Notes under the pieces: generated by a model
Databases searched by the model: none
What the model saw: only the letters and a program-made list of their open reading frames with translations
What the model was told of the DNA's origin: nothing
From: CAIWHR01 sp963709525
GTDB lineage: Bacteria; Pseudomonadota; Gammaproteobacteria; Burkholderiales; Casimicrobiaceae
Length of the DNA: 64,000 nucleotides
Direction: 5' to 3'
NCBI GenBank assembly: GCA_963709525.1
Contig: CAVPXB010000027.1
Location: 1-64,000 of the forward strand
Made by a program: the position numbers and the translations under genes
In this document: positions 9,540 to 17,315 of the stretch, one piece after another
How positions within the stretch are numbered: the stretch's first letter is position 1
Layout: every line of letters starts with the position of its first letter

Positions 9540-9835
9540 ATGACGCAACGGGATCAAGTCATTCGTACGCTGCAAGCACACAGAACCGAGTTGGCTGTTA
9601 CCTACGGGTAAGCAGCCTGGCACTGTTCGGCTCGCTTCCGCGCGAAGAGGCTACCGAGCAGAGCGACGTCGACTTGCTGGTCGAGTTTGACCGTGCCGTT
9701 GGCTACTTTGGTCTGGTCGCGCTGCAGGATCACTTGGCGGACCTGCTGCGCCGGCCTGTCGATCTCGGCACGCTTGCCAGCCTCAAGCCGCGCATCCGCC
9801 GACAGGTCGAGCGGGACTTGGTCTATGTCCTGTAA
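9540..9835 (+). pseudogene. MNT-domain nucleotidyltransferase (MntA-like antitoxin), copy 1, frameshifted
   Basis: Reads MTQRDQVIRTLQAHRTELAV then hits a stop, because two bases are missing at about 9609 compared with copies 2 and 3. The other frame resumes with SLALFGSLPREEATEQSDVD, LLVEFDRAVGYFGLVALQDH and RRPVDLGTLASLKPRIR to the stop at 9833-9835. The GSx10DxD minimal-nucleotidyltransferase motif is intact. MntA-type proteins neutralise HEPN toxins by adding AMP, but no HEPN gene follows this copy. TATAAT ends 7 nt before the ATG. Confidence 0.75.
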
Positions 9836-9952
9836 TAGGGGCTGTCTCCTTCTTGCTGGCTAGTACAATGCCTGAAAGCTGATCTTCCGAGTCATCGAAA
9901 GCGAGCTTTCTGTATAGCCAGGAGCTCTACGGCAAGGGGCCCACGTCAAGGC

Positions 9953-10064
9953 TACTTCCAGGAGGTGTCCGACCGAAGGTCGGCGCCCACTTCCTGGAGG
10001 TACCCCCCACCTCCTGGAAGTACCCCACCTCCTGGAAGTACCCCACCTCCAGGAGGTGTCCCCA
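9953..10064. repeat. Tandem palindromic repeat (ACCTCCTGGARGTACCCC units)
   Basis: Five to six 17-19-bp units built on the palindrome ACCTCCTGGAGGT, with an inserted hairpin CCGACCGAAGGTCGG (about 9969-9983). The last unit's AGGAGG (10051-10056) is correctly spaced for the ATG at 10065. A three-unit version with the same hairpin and the same downstream bases occurs at about 21396-21483. Confidence 0.75.
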
Positions 10065-10574
10065 ATGGGTGTCAAAAACTACTTAATCGACGGCGTTTCC
10101 TGCGCCGGGAAAAGTACGGTCTGTCGCGAGCTGCAGCGGCGCGGCTACCACGCTATCCACGGCGATAGGGAGTTGGCGTATTGGGGCGATCTCAAAACGG
10201 GGGAGCCCGTGGAGGGGGGTGCGGACGCGCAGCGTGCGTGGCTGTGGGACGTGGCGAAGGTCAGCGCTTTGGTGGCCGATCAAAACCGATGCGGCAACAT
10301 TCTTTTGCGGCGGTTCCAGGAATGCCGACCGCTTCATCGGCCTGTTTGACGAAGTGTTTGTGCTTGAGATCGATCGGGAGACGCTGGACCGGCGTCTTGC
10401 CGCCCGACCCCAAACCGAGTGGGGAGGAACGGCACAGGAAGGAGAATCCTTTGCGCGACGACAACATGCGACAAAAGAGGGTCTTCCCGCGACGCCATCA
10501 GTATCGATGCCACGGCGCCCATCGCAAGCGTCGTGGACACCATTCTTGACTATGTTACCCAGTGTGGATTATAG
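10065..10574 (+). pseudogene. AAA/nucleoside-kinase-like P-loop protein, frameshifted
   Basis: ATG at 10065 reads MGVKNYLIDGVSCAGKSTVC, whose Walker A loop is GVSCAGKST, followed by ELQRRGYHAIHGDRELAYWG. A shift near 10295 leads to FFCGGSRNADRFIGLFDEVF, then LEIDRETLDRRLAARPQTEWGG. A second shift at about 10430-10490 leads to AISIDATAPIASVVDTIL and the stop at 10572-10574. The layout (P-loop, CGGSRN loop, substrate helix, IDAT..P..VVD end) fits small nucleotide or nucleoside kinases of about 180 residues. Substrate unknown. The Shine-Dalgarno comes from the palindromic repeat. A deletion copy of the 3' half lies at 11514-11690. Confidence 0.65.
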
Positions 10575-10583
10575 GCTACAAGC

Positions 10584-10622
10584 GGCGTCGCCGGCGACAC
10601 GCCCCGCCCACGTGCCCCTGTC
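10584..10622. repeat. Dispersed GC-rich repeat ending CGCCCACGTGCC
   Basis: GGCGTCGCCGGCGACAC followed by GCCCCGCCCACGTGCCCCTG. Near-identical copies lie at 11646-11684 and 13964-14001, each a short palindrome (GTCGC-GGCGAC) followed by the CACGTG core. Confidence 0.6.
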
Positions 10623-10653
10623 CAATAGCGAGGGCTGCCGTTGTCCAGTGATA

Positions 10654-10839
10654 ATGCGCATCGCCGTTTCGCTGGCGGTCAACCTGGTGGCGAGCGGCTT
10701 ATCCACCGATGAGATCATCGCCGAATATCCTGACCTGGACCAGAGGATATCCGCCAGGCGCTCCAGTATGCGGCCTTCGCAGCAGACGGCGTTATGTTCG
10801 CCCCGATCAGTGCCGCAAGGATGCAAACAGAAATGGTAT
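10654..10839 (+). pseudogene. DUF433-family relic, copy 2
   Basis: Starts inside the domain at MRIAVSLAVNLVASGLS, then DEIIAEYPDLD, and is frameshifted where copy 1 has LEPEDIRQ. The first 22 residues of copy 1 are missing and replaced by the GC-rich repeat. DNA stays strongly similar to 9340-9530 through to the next MNT gene, so it is part of a segmental duplication. Confidence 0.7.
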
Positions 10840-10849
10840 AATGAGCGCC

Positions 10850-11145
10850 ATGACGCAACGGGATCACGTTATTCGTACGCTGCAAGCACACAAATCCGAG
10901 TTGGCTGTCACCTACGGGGTGCGCAGCCTGGCCTGTTCGGCTCGCTTCGCGCGGACGAGGCTACCGAGCAGAGCGACGTCGACTTGCTGGTCGAGTTTGA
11001 CCGTGCCGTTGGCTACTTTGGTCTGGTCGCGCTGCAGGACCATCTGGCGGACCTGCTGCGCCGCCCAGTTGATCTCGGCACACTTGCCAGCCTCAAGCCA
11101 CGCATCCGCCAACAGATCGAGCGGGACTTGGTCTATGTCCTCTAG
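10850..11145 (+). CDS. mntA: MNT-domain nucleotidyltransferase (MntA-like antitoxin), copy 2, one-base frameshift
   Basis: Reads MTQRDHVIRTLQAHKSELAV, then TYGVRSLA; one base is missing near 10933 compared with the intact copy at 20837, and the reading resumes as GLFGSLRADEATEQSDVD, then LLVEFDRAVGYFGLV, to the stop at 11143-11145. The GSx10DxD active-site motif is present. It overlaps the HEPN gene by 11 bp, the standard arrangement for a HepT-MntA pair in which the nucleotidyltransferase AMPylates and silences the HEPN RNase. The TATAAT at 10837-10842 ends 7 nt before the start codon, which suggests a leaderless transcript. Confidence 0.8.
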
Positions 11146-11479
11146 GCGACACTGGTCGGACCGTGTGCGCGATATTCTTGACGCTCTGCAGGAGATCCAC
11201 GCGTTTACCGCCCAGTTGAACTTCGATCAGTTCCAAGCTGACTTAAAGACGATTCGAGCCGTAGAGATGAATCTTATTGTCATCGGCGAAGCGGCTGCCG
11301 CCATCCCCGAGGAAGTGCAAGAGGCGCACACGGCTGTACCATGGCACCTTATGCGCGGTATGCGAAACCGGATCGTACATGCCTACTTCGCCGTCGATGA
11401 GCGCATTCTGTGGGACACGATCCAGAACGATCTGCCTGTTCTGCAGGAGCAGCTCCGACTGCTGATTACCGAAAGTTGA
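11135..11479 (+). CDS. hepT: HEPN-domain RNase toxin (HepT/DUF86)
   Basis: A 114-residue all-helical protein: MSSRRHWSDRVRDILDALQE, then TIRAVEMNLIVIGEAAAAIP, WHLMRGMRNRIVHAYF and DLPVLQEQLRLLI. RNRIVH supplies the RxxxxH ribonuclease motif of HEPN toxins. The start overlaps the end of the MNT gene by 11 bp, so the two are coupled. HepT toxins act as RNases (tRNA or mRNA) and are inactivated by polyAMPylation by MntA. This is the only MNT copy in the window with a HEPN partner. Confidence 0.88.
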   Translation: MSSRRHWSDRVRDILDALQEIHAFTAQLNFDQFQADLKTIRAVEMNLIVIGEAAAAIPEEVQEAHTAVPWHLMRGMRNRIVHAYFAVDERILWDTIQNDLPVLQEQLRLLITES

Positions 11480-11513
11480 CGGCAACCCGCCCTCCCAGAC
11501 CGAATTCAAGGTG

Positions 11514-11690
11514 AAACCTGCGGCAACATTCTTTTGCGGCGGTCCCAGGAATGCCGACCGCTTCATCGGTCTGTTTGATATCGCAAGCGTCGTGGACACC
11601 ATTCTTGACCATGTTAACCAGGTGTGAACGATAGGCTACAAGCGGCGTCATCGGCGACGCGCCCCGCCCACGTGCCCCTGTCCGATGTTT
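11514..11690 (+). pseudogene. Deletion copy of the kinase 3' region plus GC-rich repeat
   Basis: 11518-11578 repeats the kinase segment 10289-10349 almost exactly (encoding the CGGSRNADRFIGLFD part), then jumps to the equivalent of 10516-10640 (IASVVDTILDHV) and the GC-rich repeat. About 167 bp present in the first copy are missing. It marks the right end of the 9.3-11.7 kb duplication. Confidence 0.75.
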
Positions 11691-11693
11691 GTG

Positions 11694-11699
11694 TATAAT
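11694..11699 (+). promoter_or_regulatory. -10 element of the epimerase gene, likely leaderless
   Basis: TATAAT in the context GTGTATAATCACG, identical to the context at 8314-8326, ends 9 nt before the ATG at 11709. Transcription would start at or next to the start codon. Confidence 0.5.
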
Positions 11700-11708
11700 C
11701 ACGCTACG

Positions 11709-12589
11709 ATGAGAGTTTTAGTCACCGGTAGCGAAGGGCGTATCGGTCGTTATCTGGCCGGCGTACTGGACGGGCAGGGCTACAGCCTGCGCGGTTTCGA
11801 CACACTGGCAGATAACAGGCAGCTGGTGGGCCGATCGACGACCGGCAGGTGGGCGACCTGCGCGACCTGCCGGCGGTGCGCAGGGCGATGCGCGGCGTGG
11901 AGGCCGTGGTTCACCTGGGCGCCATTCCCTCCGATCGCGACGACGGCGCGGCCGTGATGGAAACCAACGTCATGGGGAGCTGGAATGTGCTGCAGGCGGC
12001 CCAGGAAAACGGCGTGCGCCGCGTCGTCTTCTTTTCGAGCATCAACGCCCAGGGCAGTGTGCTAACCGGCCGCCCCCCTGCGGTTCTGCCGATCGACGAC
12101 GACTATCCGCACCAGCCCCTAACACCCTACCAGCTGTCCAAGCACCTGGGCGAGGAAATCTGCCGCAGCTTTTCTGAGCGCCATGGCATGATCACGCTCT
12201 GCTTGCGGCCGACCTGGGTGACGCAGCCGAGAGACTACACACAGGCAGGCTTTGGCACTGACAGCTTTCTCGCCGCCTGGCAACCTGACTTGTGGGCCTA
12301 TGTCGACGTGCGCGATGTGGGGGATGCCGTGCTGCGCTGCCTTCAGATCGAAGGAATCTTGCACGATTGTTTCCTGCTGGCGGCCGACGACACGTCGGCG
12401 CACATTCCCACCGCCGAACTGGTCGCGCGCCACTATGCGGGCGTGCCTTGGCCCACGATCGACCCGGCGCACTATCTGGCGGGAAACCCATTTCGCGGCC
12501 TGGTGGACTGTGCGCGGGCAAAGGTGCGGCTTGGCTGGCAGCCGCAGCACAGCTGGCGTGACGCGACCCGTACAGGCGAGCATCCGTGA
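11709..12589 (+). CDS. NAD-dependent epimerase/dehydratase (uronate dehydrogenase-like), frameshifted
   Basis: Extended SDR of about 293 residues. MRVLVTGSEGRIGRYLAGVL has the GxxGxxG nucleotide-binding loop. A shift at about 11820-11850 changes frame to QVGDLRDLPAVRRAM. The rest has VVHLGAIPSD, VVFFSSINAQG and the catalytic YQLSK (YxxxK), and ends with a substrate-binding region typical of uronate dehydrogenases and UDP-sugar epimerases. It stops 31 bp before a mannonate-dehydratase-family gene. Uronate dehydrogenases oxidise glucuronate or galacturonate to aldarate lactones, which would fit that neighbour and the UxaE-like gene, but the substrate is an inference. Confidence 0.75.
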
Positions 12590-12620
12590 GGCCCATGATT
12601 TCACATCTAGGAGTCACAGT

Positions 12621-13893
12621 ATGCAAATCACGAATGTCAAATGTATCCTCACGGCGCCCGCCAACATCGGCCTGGCCGTTGTCAAGGTGGAGACCTCCAC
12701 GGCGGGGCTTTACGGCGTGGGTTGCGCCACCTTCACGCAGCGCCTGCTGCCCGTGCGCGCCGCGGTCGAGGATTATCTGAAACCGCTGCTGATCGGCCGC
12801 GACCCCCAGCGGATCGAGGAACTCTGGCAGCTCTGCTACCAGAACTCCTACTGGCGCAACAGCCCGGTGCTCAACAACGCCATCGCCGGCGTCGACCAGG
12901 CGCTGTGGGATATCAAGGGCAAGTTCGCCAACCTGCCGCTCTATCAGCTCCTGGGCGGCAAAGTGCGCGAGGCGGCGGCCCTCTACCGTCATGCCGATGG
13001 CCGCGACCCACAGGAGGTACTCGACAACGTGCTGCGCCTGCAAGCGGAGGGCTACCGCTACATCCGCTGCCAGATGGGCGGTTACGGCGGCATCGGCAAG
13101 CAGCAGACCCCCACCGGCGCCTACAACAACGTGGCCGTCTATGGCGGCGTCGGCCGGCCCCACGGGGGCCTGCAGTGGCGCCCAGCCTGGCGACTATTTC
13201 GATCCCGACGTCTATGCGCGCAGCATCCCCCCCATGTTCGAACATGTGCGCAGCGCGATCGGCTTCGACACCCAGCTGCTCCACGATGTTCACGAACGGC
13301 TGGCGCCGATCGACGCCGTGCGGCTGGCCAAGGCGCTTGAGCCCTATCGGCTGTTCTTCCTGGAAGACCCGCTGGCGCCTGAGGACCAGGAGTGGTTCAA
13401 GGTGATTCGCCAGCACGCCGCCACGCCGATTGCTATGGGCGAACTGTTCACCCATCCGCTGGAATGGCGGCCGCTGATCGTCAACCAGTTGATCGATTTC
13501 ATACGTGTGCACATCAGCGCCATCGGCGGGATCACACCGGCACGCAAATTGGCTGCGCTGTGCGAGGCGTTCGGCGTGCGTACGGCGTTCCATGGACCGG
13601 GCGATGTATCGCCCATCGGCCATGCGGCGAATGTGCATCTGGACGTGACAGTCCCCAACTTCGGGATCCAGGAGTTTTCCGGGTTCGATGCCATCCTCCA
13701 AGAAGTGTTTCCTGGCTGCCCACAGGTGCATGATGGTTCCCTCTACCCGAACGACCGCGCCGGACTGGGGATCGACATCGACGAGGCGTTAGCGGCGAAG
13801 TACCCCATCCACGCCAATATGGCGCAGTTCAAAGATGGCGTCGTCGACTGGACGCAATCGCGCCTGCCTGATGGCACGCTGTGGCGCCCATAG
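12621..13893 (+). CDS. Mandelate racemase/enolase-superfamily dehydratase (D-mannonate dehydratase/RspA type), frameshifted
   Basis: About 424 residues; ATG at 12621 follows AGGAG. MQITNVKCILTAPANIG, LWDIKGKFANLPLYQLLGGK and YRHADG are typical of the ManD/RspA subgroup. A shift near 13165-13185 joins VYGGVGRP to GAQPGDYFDPDVYARSIPPM. The barrel half has the metal-binding positions HDVHERL, FFLEDPLAPE and MGELF, then HISAIGGITPARKLA and FHGPGDVSPIGHAANVHLD. ManD enzymes dehydrate D-mannonate to 2-keto-3-deoxygluconate, which would complete a galacturonate-tagaturonate-fructuronate-mannonate route with the UxaE-like and SDR genes. Confidence 0.82.
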
Positions 13894-14252
13894 AAAGAAC
13901 TGCCCTGCTTGACCGACCACCAACCAGTTTGCCCTGCGTAGCCCGCACGCCCCGTGCGGGTCTCGGCGTCGCAGGCGACGCACCACGCCCACGTGCCTGT
14001 GTTGCCTTGCCGTCTGTTGCCGCCACGCGTGTGGCCTGACGGCCGCCCCGCACTGCGCTGCTCTTGAAGAAATCACGACGATCGCCTAGCCTACACCTTC
14101 TGCGCCGAGACAGGGGCGTTCCAAGCGACGTTCGACCCTCAAAGAAAATGTGGTACACTTGTTCTATTCGACGCGTGGGTGGTATTGGCGCGTTGGAAGC
14201 GAGGGGCGGCAGCCGTGCTGCCCCGTGGGTCTATTTCTTTTAGAGGGAAGTG
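13894..14252. other. Gene-free stretch made of repeat fragments
   Basis: Holds a copy of the GC-rich CACGTG repeat (about 13964-14001), a minus-strand fragment reading RRDFFKSSA (about 14060-14085) that matches the Tat signal of the 7.8 kb gene, and one MITE-like end (about 14100-14122). After 14150 comes a short leader with an AGAGGGA ribosome binding site for the metallo-hydrolase. Confidence 0.6.
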
Positions 14253-14960
14253 ATGATGAGCCAAGATGCGCCGCGGCGTTTGTATCTGATGCAAGTTGGG
14301 TCGATGCCGGAGTATGAGATTCCGATTGTGTGCTACCTGGTGCAGACGGGGGACGGCAGGAATATTCTGATCGACAGCGGCCTGCCGGAGGTGATGCCGG
14401 AAGAAGAAAAGGACTTCGAGAACGGGCGGGACGTGATCGAGCAGTTGGCGGGCATTGGCTTAAAACCCCACGACATTGATACGGTCATTTCGACGCATTA
14501 TGATACCGACCATGCCGGCAGACACGCGGCATTTACGCAGGCGCAGTATGTTGTGCAGCGGGTGCATCACCTGGATGCGGCGACCAACCCACGGTATGCG
14601 GCCATTCGCACCGAATGGGATCAGCCAATGGCGCGCATCCGGCTGGTGGATGGGGACACGGAGCTGCTGCCGGGGCTGGAACTGATTGAGACGAGCGGGC
14701 ATGTGTTGGGCCATCAATCGGTGCTCCTGCGGCTGCCCAAAACGGGGGCGGTTTTATTGACGGTCGACGCGGTACCCTTTGCCGCGGGCTTTACCCGTGA
14801 CGAGCAGGACGACGGCAGCAACCCGGACGCCGCCGCGATCCGCGCCAGTACGATCAAGCTGCTTGATCTGGTCGAACGGGAGCAGATCGGGCTGGTGATT
14901 TTCGGGCATGAGAATGCGCAGTGGGAAACGCTCAAACAAGCGCCAGAGTTTTACGAGTAA
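14253..14960 (+). CDS. MBL-fold metallo-hydrolase, N-acyl homoserine lactonase-like
   Basis: About 235 residues and an intact frame. STHYDTDHAG is the HxDxDH zinc motif; further ligands are seen in ETSGHVLGHQSV, LTVDAVPFAAGFT and the late histidine of IFGHENAQW. The order and spacing resemble the AiiA/AttM quorum-quenching lactonases, which hydrolyse acyl-homoserine or other lactones. ATGs at 14253 and 14256 are both possible (GTG 14250 less so); AGAGGGA is about 5-8 nt upstream. It converges with a methyltransferase gene 20 bp away. Generic lactone or ester hydrolysis is also possible. Confidence 0.8.
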   Translation: MMSQDAPRRLYLMQVGSMPEYEIPIVCYLVQTGDGRNILIDSGLPEVMPEEEKDFENGRDVIEQLAGIGLKPHDIDTVISTHYDTDHAGRHAAFTQAQYVVQRVHHLDAATNPRYAAIRTEWDQPMARIRLVDGDTELLPGLELIETSGHVLGHQSVLLRLPKTGAVLLTVDAVPFAAGFTRDEQDDGSNPDAAAIRASTIKLLDLVEREQIGLVIFGHENAQWETLKQAPEFYE

Positions 14961-14980
14961 ACGTGGCGTTGAAACAAAGA

Positions 14981-15832
14981 CTAATTGTCTGGTACTTGCC
15001 CCACGACAACAATGTGGCCTTCGCGAAAATAGAAATCCGGGTGCTTCAGGATATGGTCAGGCGAGTCGAAGTTTGCCAGCTCGCGCCAGGCCACCCTATC
15101 TTGCGCTGGGAGATCGACGCTTTCAGCCGCTTGAGAATGGACCTGGAGTATTGTACTGATAAACGAGTGCTCAATGGGGCGTAATGGTGCTTTCCGTTCA
15201 CTGAGAAACGATTTGAACTCTACATTGATCAGCCCATCTTGCTTGAGCCACGTCGCTAGTTGAAAAGTACGTAAACCGCCCTGCATCGGGGGAATATGAT
15301 GTCGAGCCGCGTCATACAGACGCCAAATCATTGTTTGGTCAAATGGAGAGAATAAATTCACCGTCAAGTCGATTTCCTTCACAGCCACAAGCCCACCTGG
15401 TCGCACCACCCGCCGAAATTCAGCGAACATGTTGCCTAGCTCATCATCGGTCAGGTATTGGGTAATATTGGCACACCACACGGCATCAAAGCGATTATCT
15501 TCGTAGGGTAATGAGGTCAGATTGCCCACCCTGGTGTCCACGGCACACGGAAATTGGCTGTTTTCAACCAGGGCATCAACCCGCGGAATATTTTCAGGGG
15601 CCAGGTCAAGCGCACAAATATGCCCCCTTGCGCCCACCAATTCGGCCAACAGCGGAAGAAAACTCCCGCCGCCGCAGCCGGCATCCAATACGCTCCAGCC
15701 TGATTTGAGGCCCACTGAGCGAATCATCGCTTCATATTCGGGTTTCATCGCCTCAAAGTGGCCATCCAAATAGGAACCTTCGGATAATCCGTGACCGGTT
15801 GATGTTTCTTTTCTAGAATGGCGATCAGTCAT
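14981..15832 (-). CDS. Class I SAM-dependent methyltransferase
   Basis: A 283-residue intact protein. VLDAGCGGGSFLPLL is motif I for S-adenosylmethionine, CALDLAPENI gives the acidic end of strand 2, and NRFDAVWCANITQYL and EFRRVVRPGGLVAVKEID are motifs II-III of UbiE/COQ5-like (Methyltransf_11/25) enzymes. The ATG at 15832 is preferred over TTG at 15835; GAGGAA lies just upstream. Substrate unknown. Convergent with the lactonase-like gene. Confidence 0.85.
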   Translation of the reverse strand: MTDRHSRKETSTGHGLSEGSYLDGHFEAMKPEYEAMIRSVGLKSGWSVLDAGCGGGSFLPLLAELVGARGHICALDLAPENIPRVDALVENSQFPCAVDTRVGNLTSLPYEDNRFDAVWCANITQYLTDDELGNMFAEFRRVVRPGGLVAVKEIDLTVNLFSPFDQTMIWRLYDAARHHIPPMQGGLRTFQLATWLKQDGLINVEFKSFLSERKAPLRPIEHSFISTILQVHSQAAESVDLPAQDRVAWRELANFDSPDHILKHPDFYFREGHIVVVGQVPDN

Positions 15833-16162
15833 CAATTCCTCTTTTTCTGTTACGATTCCACTTGATGTGCCTACGTCATCTCTGACGTCATCGCCAAGCA
15901 GCGCCGTAGGCCTGCGCCACCATGCACATGCACGAATGCAGGAAGCGTACGCGCAGCGACGCGCCCGCCGCCCGTCCGAACGTGATACGCGAGCTACCAG
16001 GAAACCTGGCTAACAAAGTGATCTTGTCGACGATCGCCGGGAATTGCCACTGTTCGAGATTCCAGCGGCTGCGAAGCAACGCCCGCTATCATGCCACAAA
16101 GTAGAAGCATGGTCAACAGCAGCGAAAATGGCCCCCGCCGCAAGGAAGTACCCACCTTCCAG

Positions 16163-16297
16163 AGGTGCGCCAAGATCCTGGGGACGTACGTGACCGCGGT
16201 GGACAGTGCGCCGAAGCTGGAGATGCTGCGCACGATCGGCGCGGACCGCGTCGTCGACTACGCCCAGGAGGACTTCACCGAAAACCGGATGAAAGCC
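16163..16297 (+). pseudogene. Fragment of a zinc-type/quinone alcohol dehydrogenase (MDR family)
   Basis: About 45 residues (KILGTYVTAVDSAPKLEMLR, then TIGADRVVDYAQEDFTEN) match the NAD(P)-binding core of medium-chain dehydrogenases. No start or remaining domain is visible on either side. The rest of 15836-16319 shows no recognisable gene. Confidence 0.65.
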
Positions 16298-16319
16298 CGC
16301 ACGATCATAACCGCAACAA

Positions 16320-16748
16320 CTATTGACCGGTGGGCAGCGGCTCCAGGCGCGTAATCCCGCTATCCTTGATGCGATCAAAATCCTTGTCATAACTGTATAG
16401 CTCGGATAGCTTTTGGCGTTCCATCGTGGCGACGGAGAGGGCATCTTCAAAGTCAATGGGGTTGTTGCTATACAGCTCCAGGGCACGCAGGTACTGCCGC
16501 CTGTTGGGGAGCTTTAACCCCGGTAAAGAAATAAGCGGGTATAAGCGAATGCGTACATCCTGGCGCGAGAGGTTGTACAACCGCTTGGACGACAAGATAA
16601 ACACAATTTCGGCAATCACAGCTTCTGACGTCGTCAGTTCTACCTCGTTCCGCTTGGCTCGTTCAAAGAGGCGGTAGCAGGCCGCAGCCTTCTCAGGGTC
16701 GTCCTTGGTGAGGTAGCGTATGAAAATATTGGTGTCGACAAATTGCAT
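16320..16748 (-). CDS. vapC: PIN-domain ribonuclease toxin (VapC)
   Basis: A 142-residue intact PIN protein. MQFVDTNIFIRYLTKDD starts with the first acidic residue (D5) and the DTN signature; TTSEAVIAEIVFIL supplies the glutamate, and DFEDALSVATM plus SYDKDFDRIKD supply the other two metal-binding aspartates. VapC toxins cleave tRNA or rRNA. The start lies 3 bp after the VapB stop, so the two form one operon. A 3' fragment of a related gene sits at about 24035-24115. Confidence 0.92.
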   Translation of the reverse strand: MQFVDTNIFIRYLTKDDPEKAAACYRLFERAKRNEVELTTSEAVIAEIVFILSSKRLYNLSRQDVRIRLYPLISLPGLKLPNRRQYLRALELYSNNPIDFEDALSVATMERQKLSELYSYDKDFDRIKDSGITRLEPLPTGQ

Positions 16749-16751
16749 AGG

Positions 16752-17027
16752 CTATTGATTTGCCTTACTGAGCCAGCGGTCTTCCCGCTCTTCGTTAGCA
16801 ATCCGCTGCAGCTCCGCAAAGTTTTCCGGCCGCTGCAACGGCGCCACCGATCCATATGCCTCTTCCAAGCTCATCGGCAGCGGTTCCATCTCCACCCGGT
16901 TCCCCTTGCCCAACCGGAAGATCACTTTATCCCGCGCGGCAAGACCCAGCTGCTCGCGGATTTCAAGCGGGATCGTGACCTGCCCCTTGCTCGTGATGGT
17001 GGCTACAAATTCCCTGTCTTCTGCCAT
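16752..17027 (-). CDS. vapB: AbrB/SpoVT-type antitoxin (VapB)
   Basis: A 91-residue protein. VATITSKGQVTIPLEIREQL followed by GLAARDKVIFRL is the swapped-hairpin AbrB DNA-binding fold. The C-terminal half (AYGSVAPLQRPENFAELQRI) is the flexible toxin-wrapping region. It precedes vapC by 3 bp on the minus strand. It should neutralise the toxin and repress the shared promoter, which would lie in 17028-17150, where an A/T-rich segment is visible. Confidence 0.9.
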   Translation of the reverse strand: MAEDREFVATITSKGQVTIPLEIREQLGLAARDKVIFRLGKGNRVEMEPLPMSLEEAYGSVAPLQRPENFAELQRIANEEREDRWLSKANQ

Positions 17028-17206
17028 TCGTAATACCTGCCTATTGCTTCTGAATCACAGATGGTGTAATGATAGCATATCAAATCTTACTCTCCAACTG
17101 GGTAAGGAATTCAACCACTCAATAGGGCAAGATATTCGTGCACTCGATGCAGGTTCCACATTGCGGCAGGAGTGATGTACCATCAGTGCCGGCACGCGTG
17201 GCGCCC

Positions 17207-17314
17207 ATGTCTGCGCTGCGCGGCATTCTGAAACCTGAGAACGGCGTCGTGCCAACCTACGAGGAAATCCGGCAGATCATTGTCGATGGCCTTCGATCCC
17301 GAGCCAACCAGTAA
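17207..17314 (+). CDS. 35-residue ORF, recurrent antitoxin-like module
   Basis: MSALRGILKPENGVVPTYEE, then IRQIIVDGLRSRANQ and a stop. The same module (MSALRGILKPETGALPTDEE, then IQQIIVDDLL) forms the tail of the broken HicB-like gene at 9185-9275. The conserved helix suggests the C-terminal, toxin-binding part of a small antitoxin. It lacks its own obvious ribosome binding site, so it may be a relic. Family not recognised. Confidence 0.4.
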   Translation: MSALRGILKPENGVVPTYEEIRQIIVDGLRSRANQ

Positions 17315-17315
17315 C

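Noticed and set aside
9953..10064. CRISPR-like or tandem promoter array
   Set aside because: Units are contiguous palindromes without spacers and the same block recurs at 21396-21483.
16163..16297. A small functional dehydrogenase
   Set aside because: Only a 45-residue cofactor-binding stretch is present; no start, catalytic domain or end.
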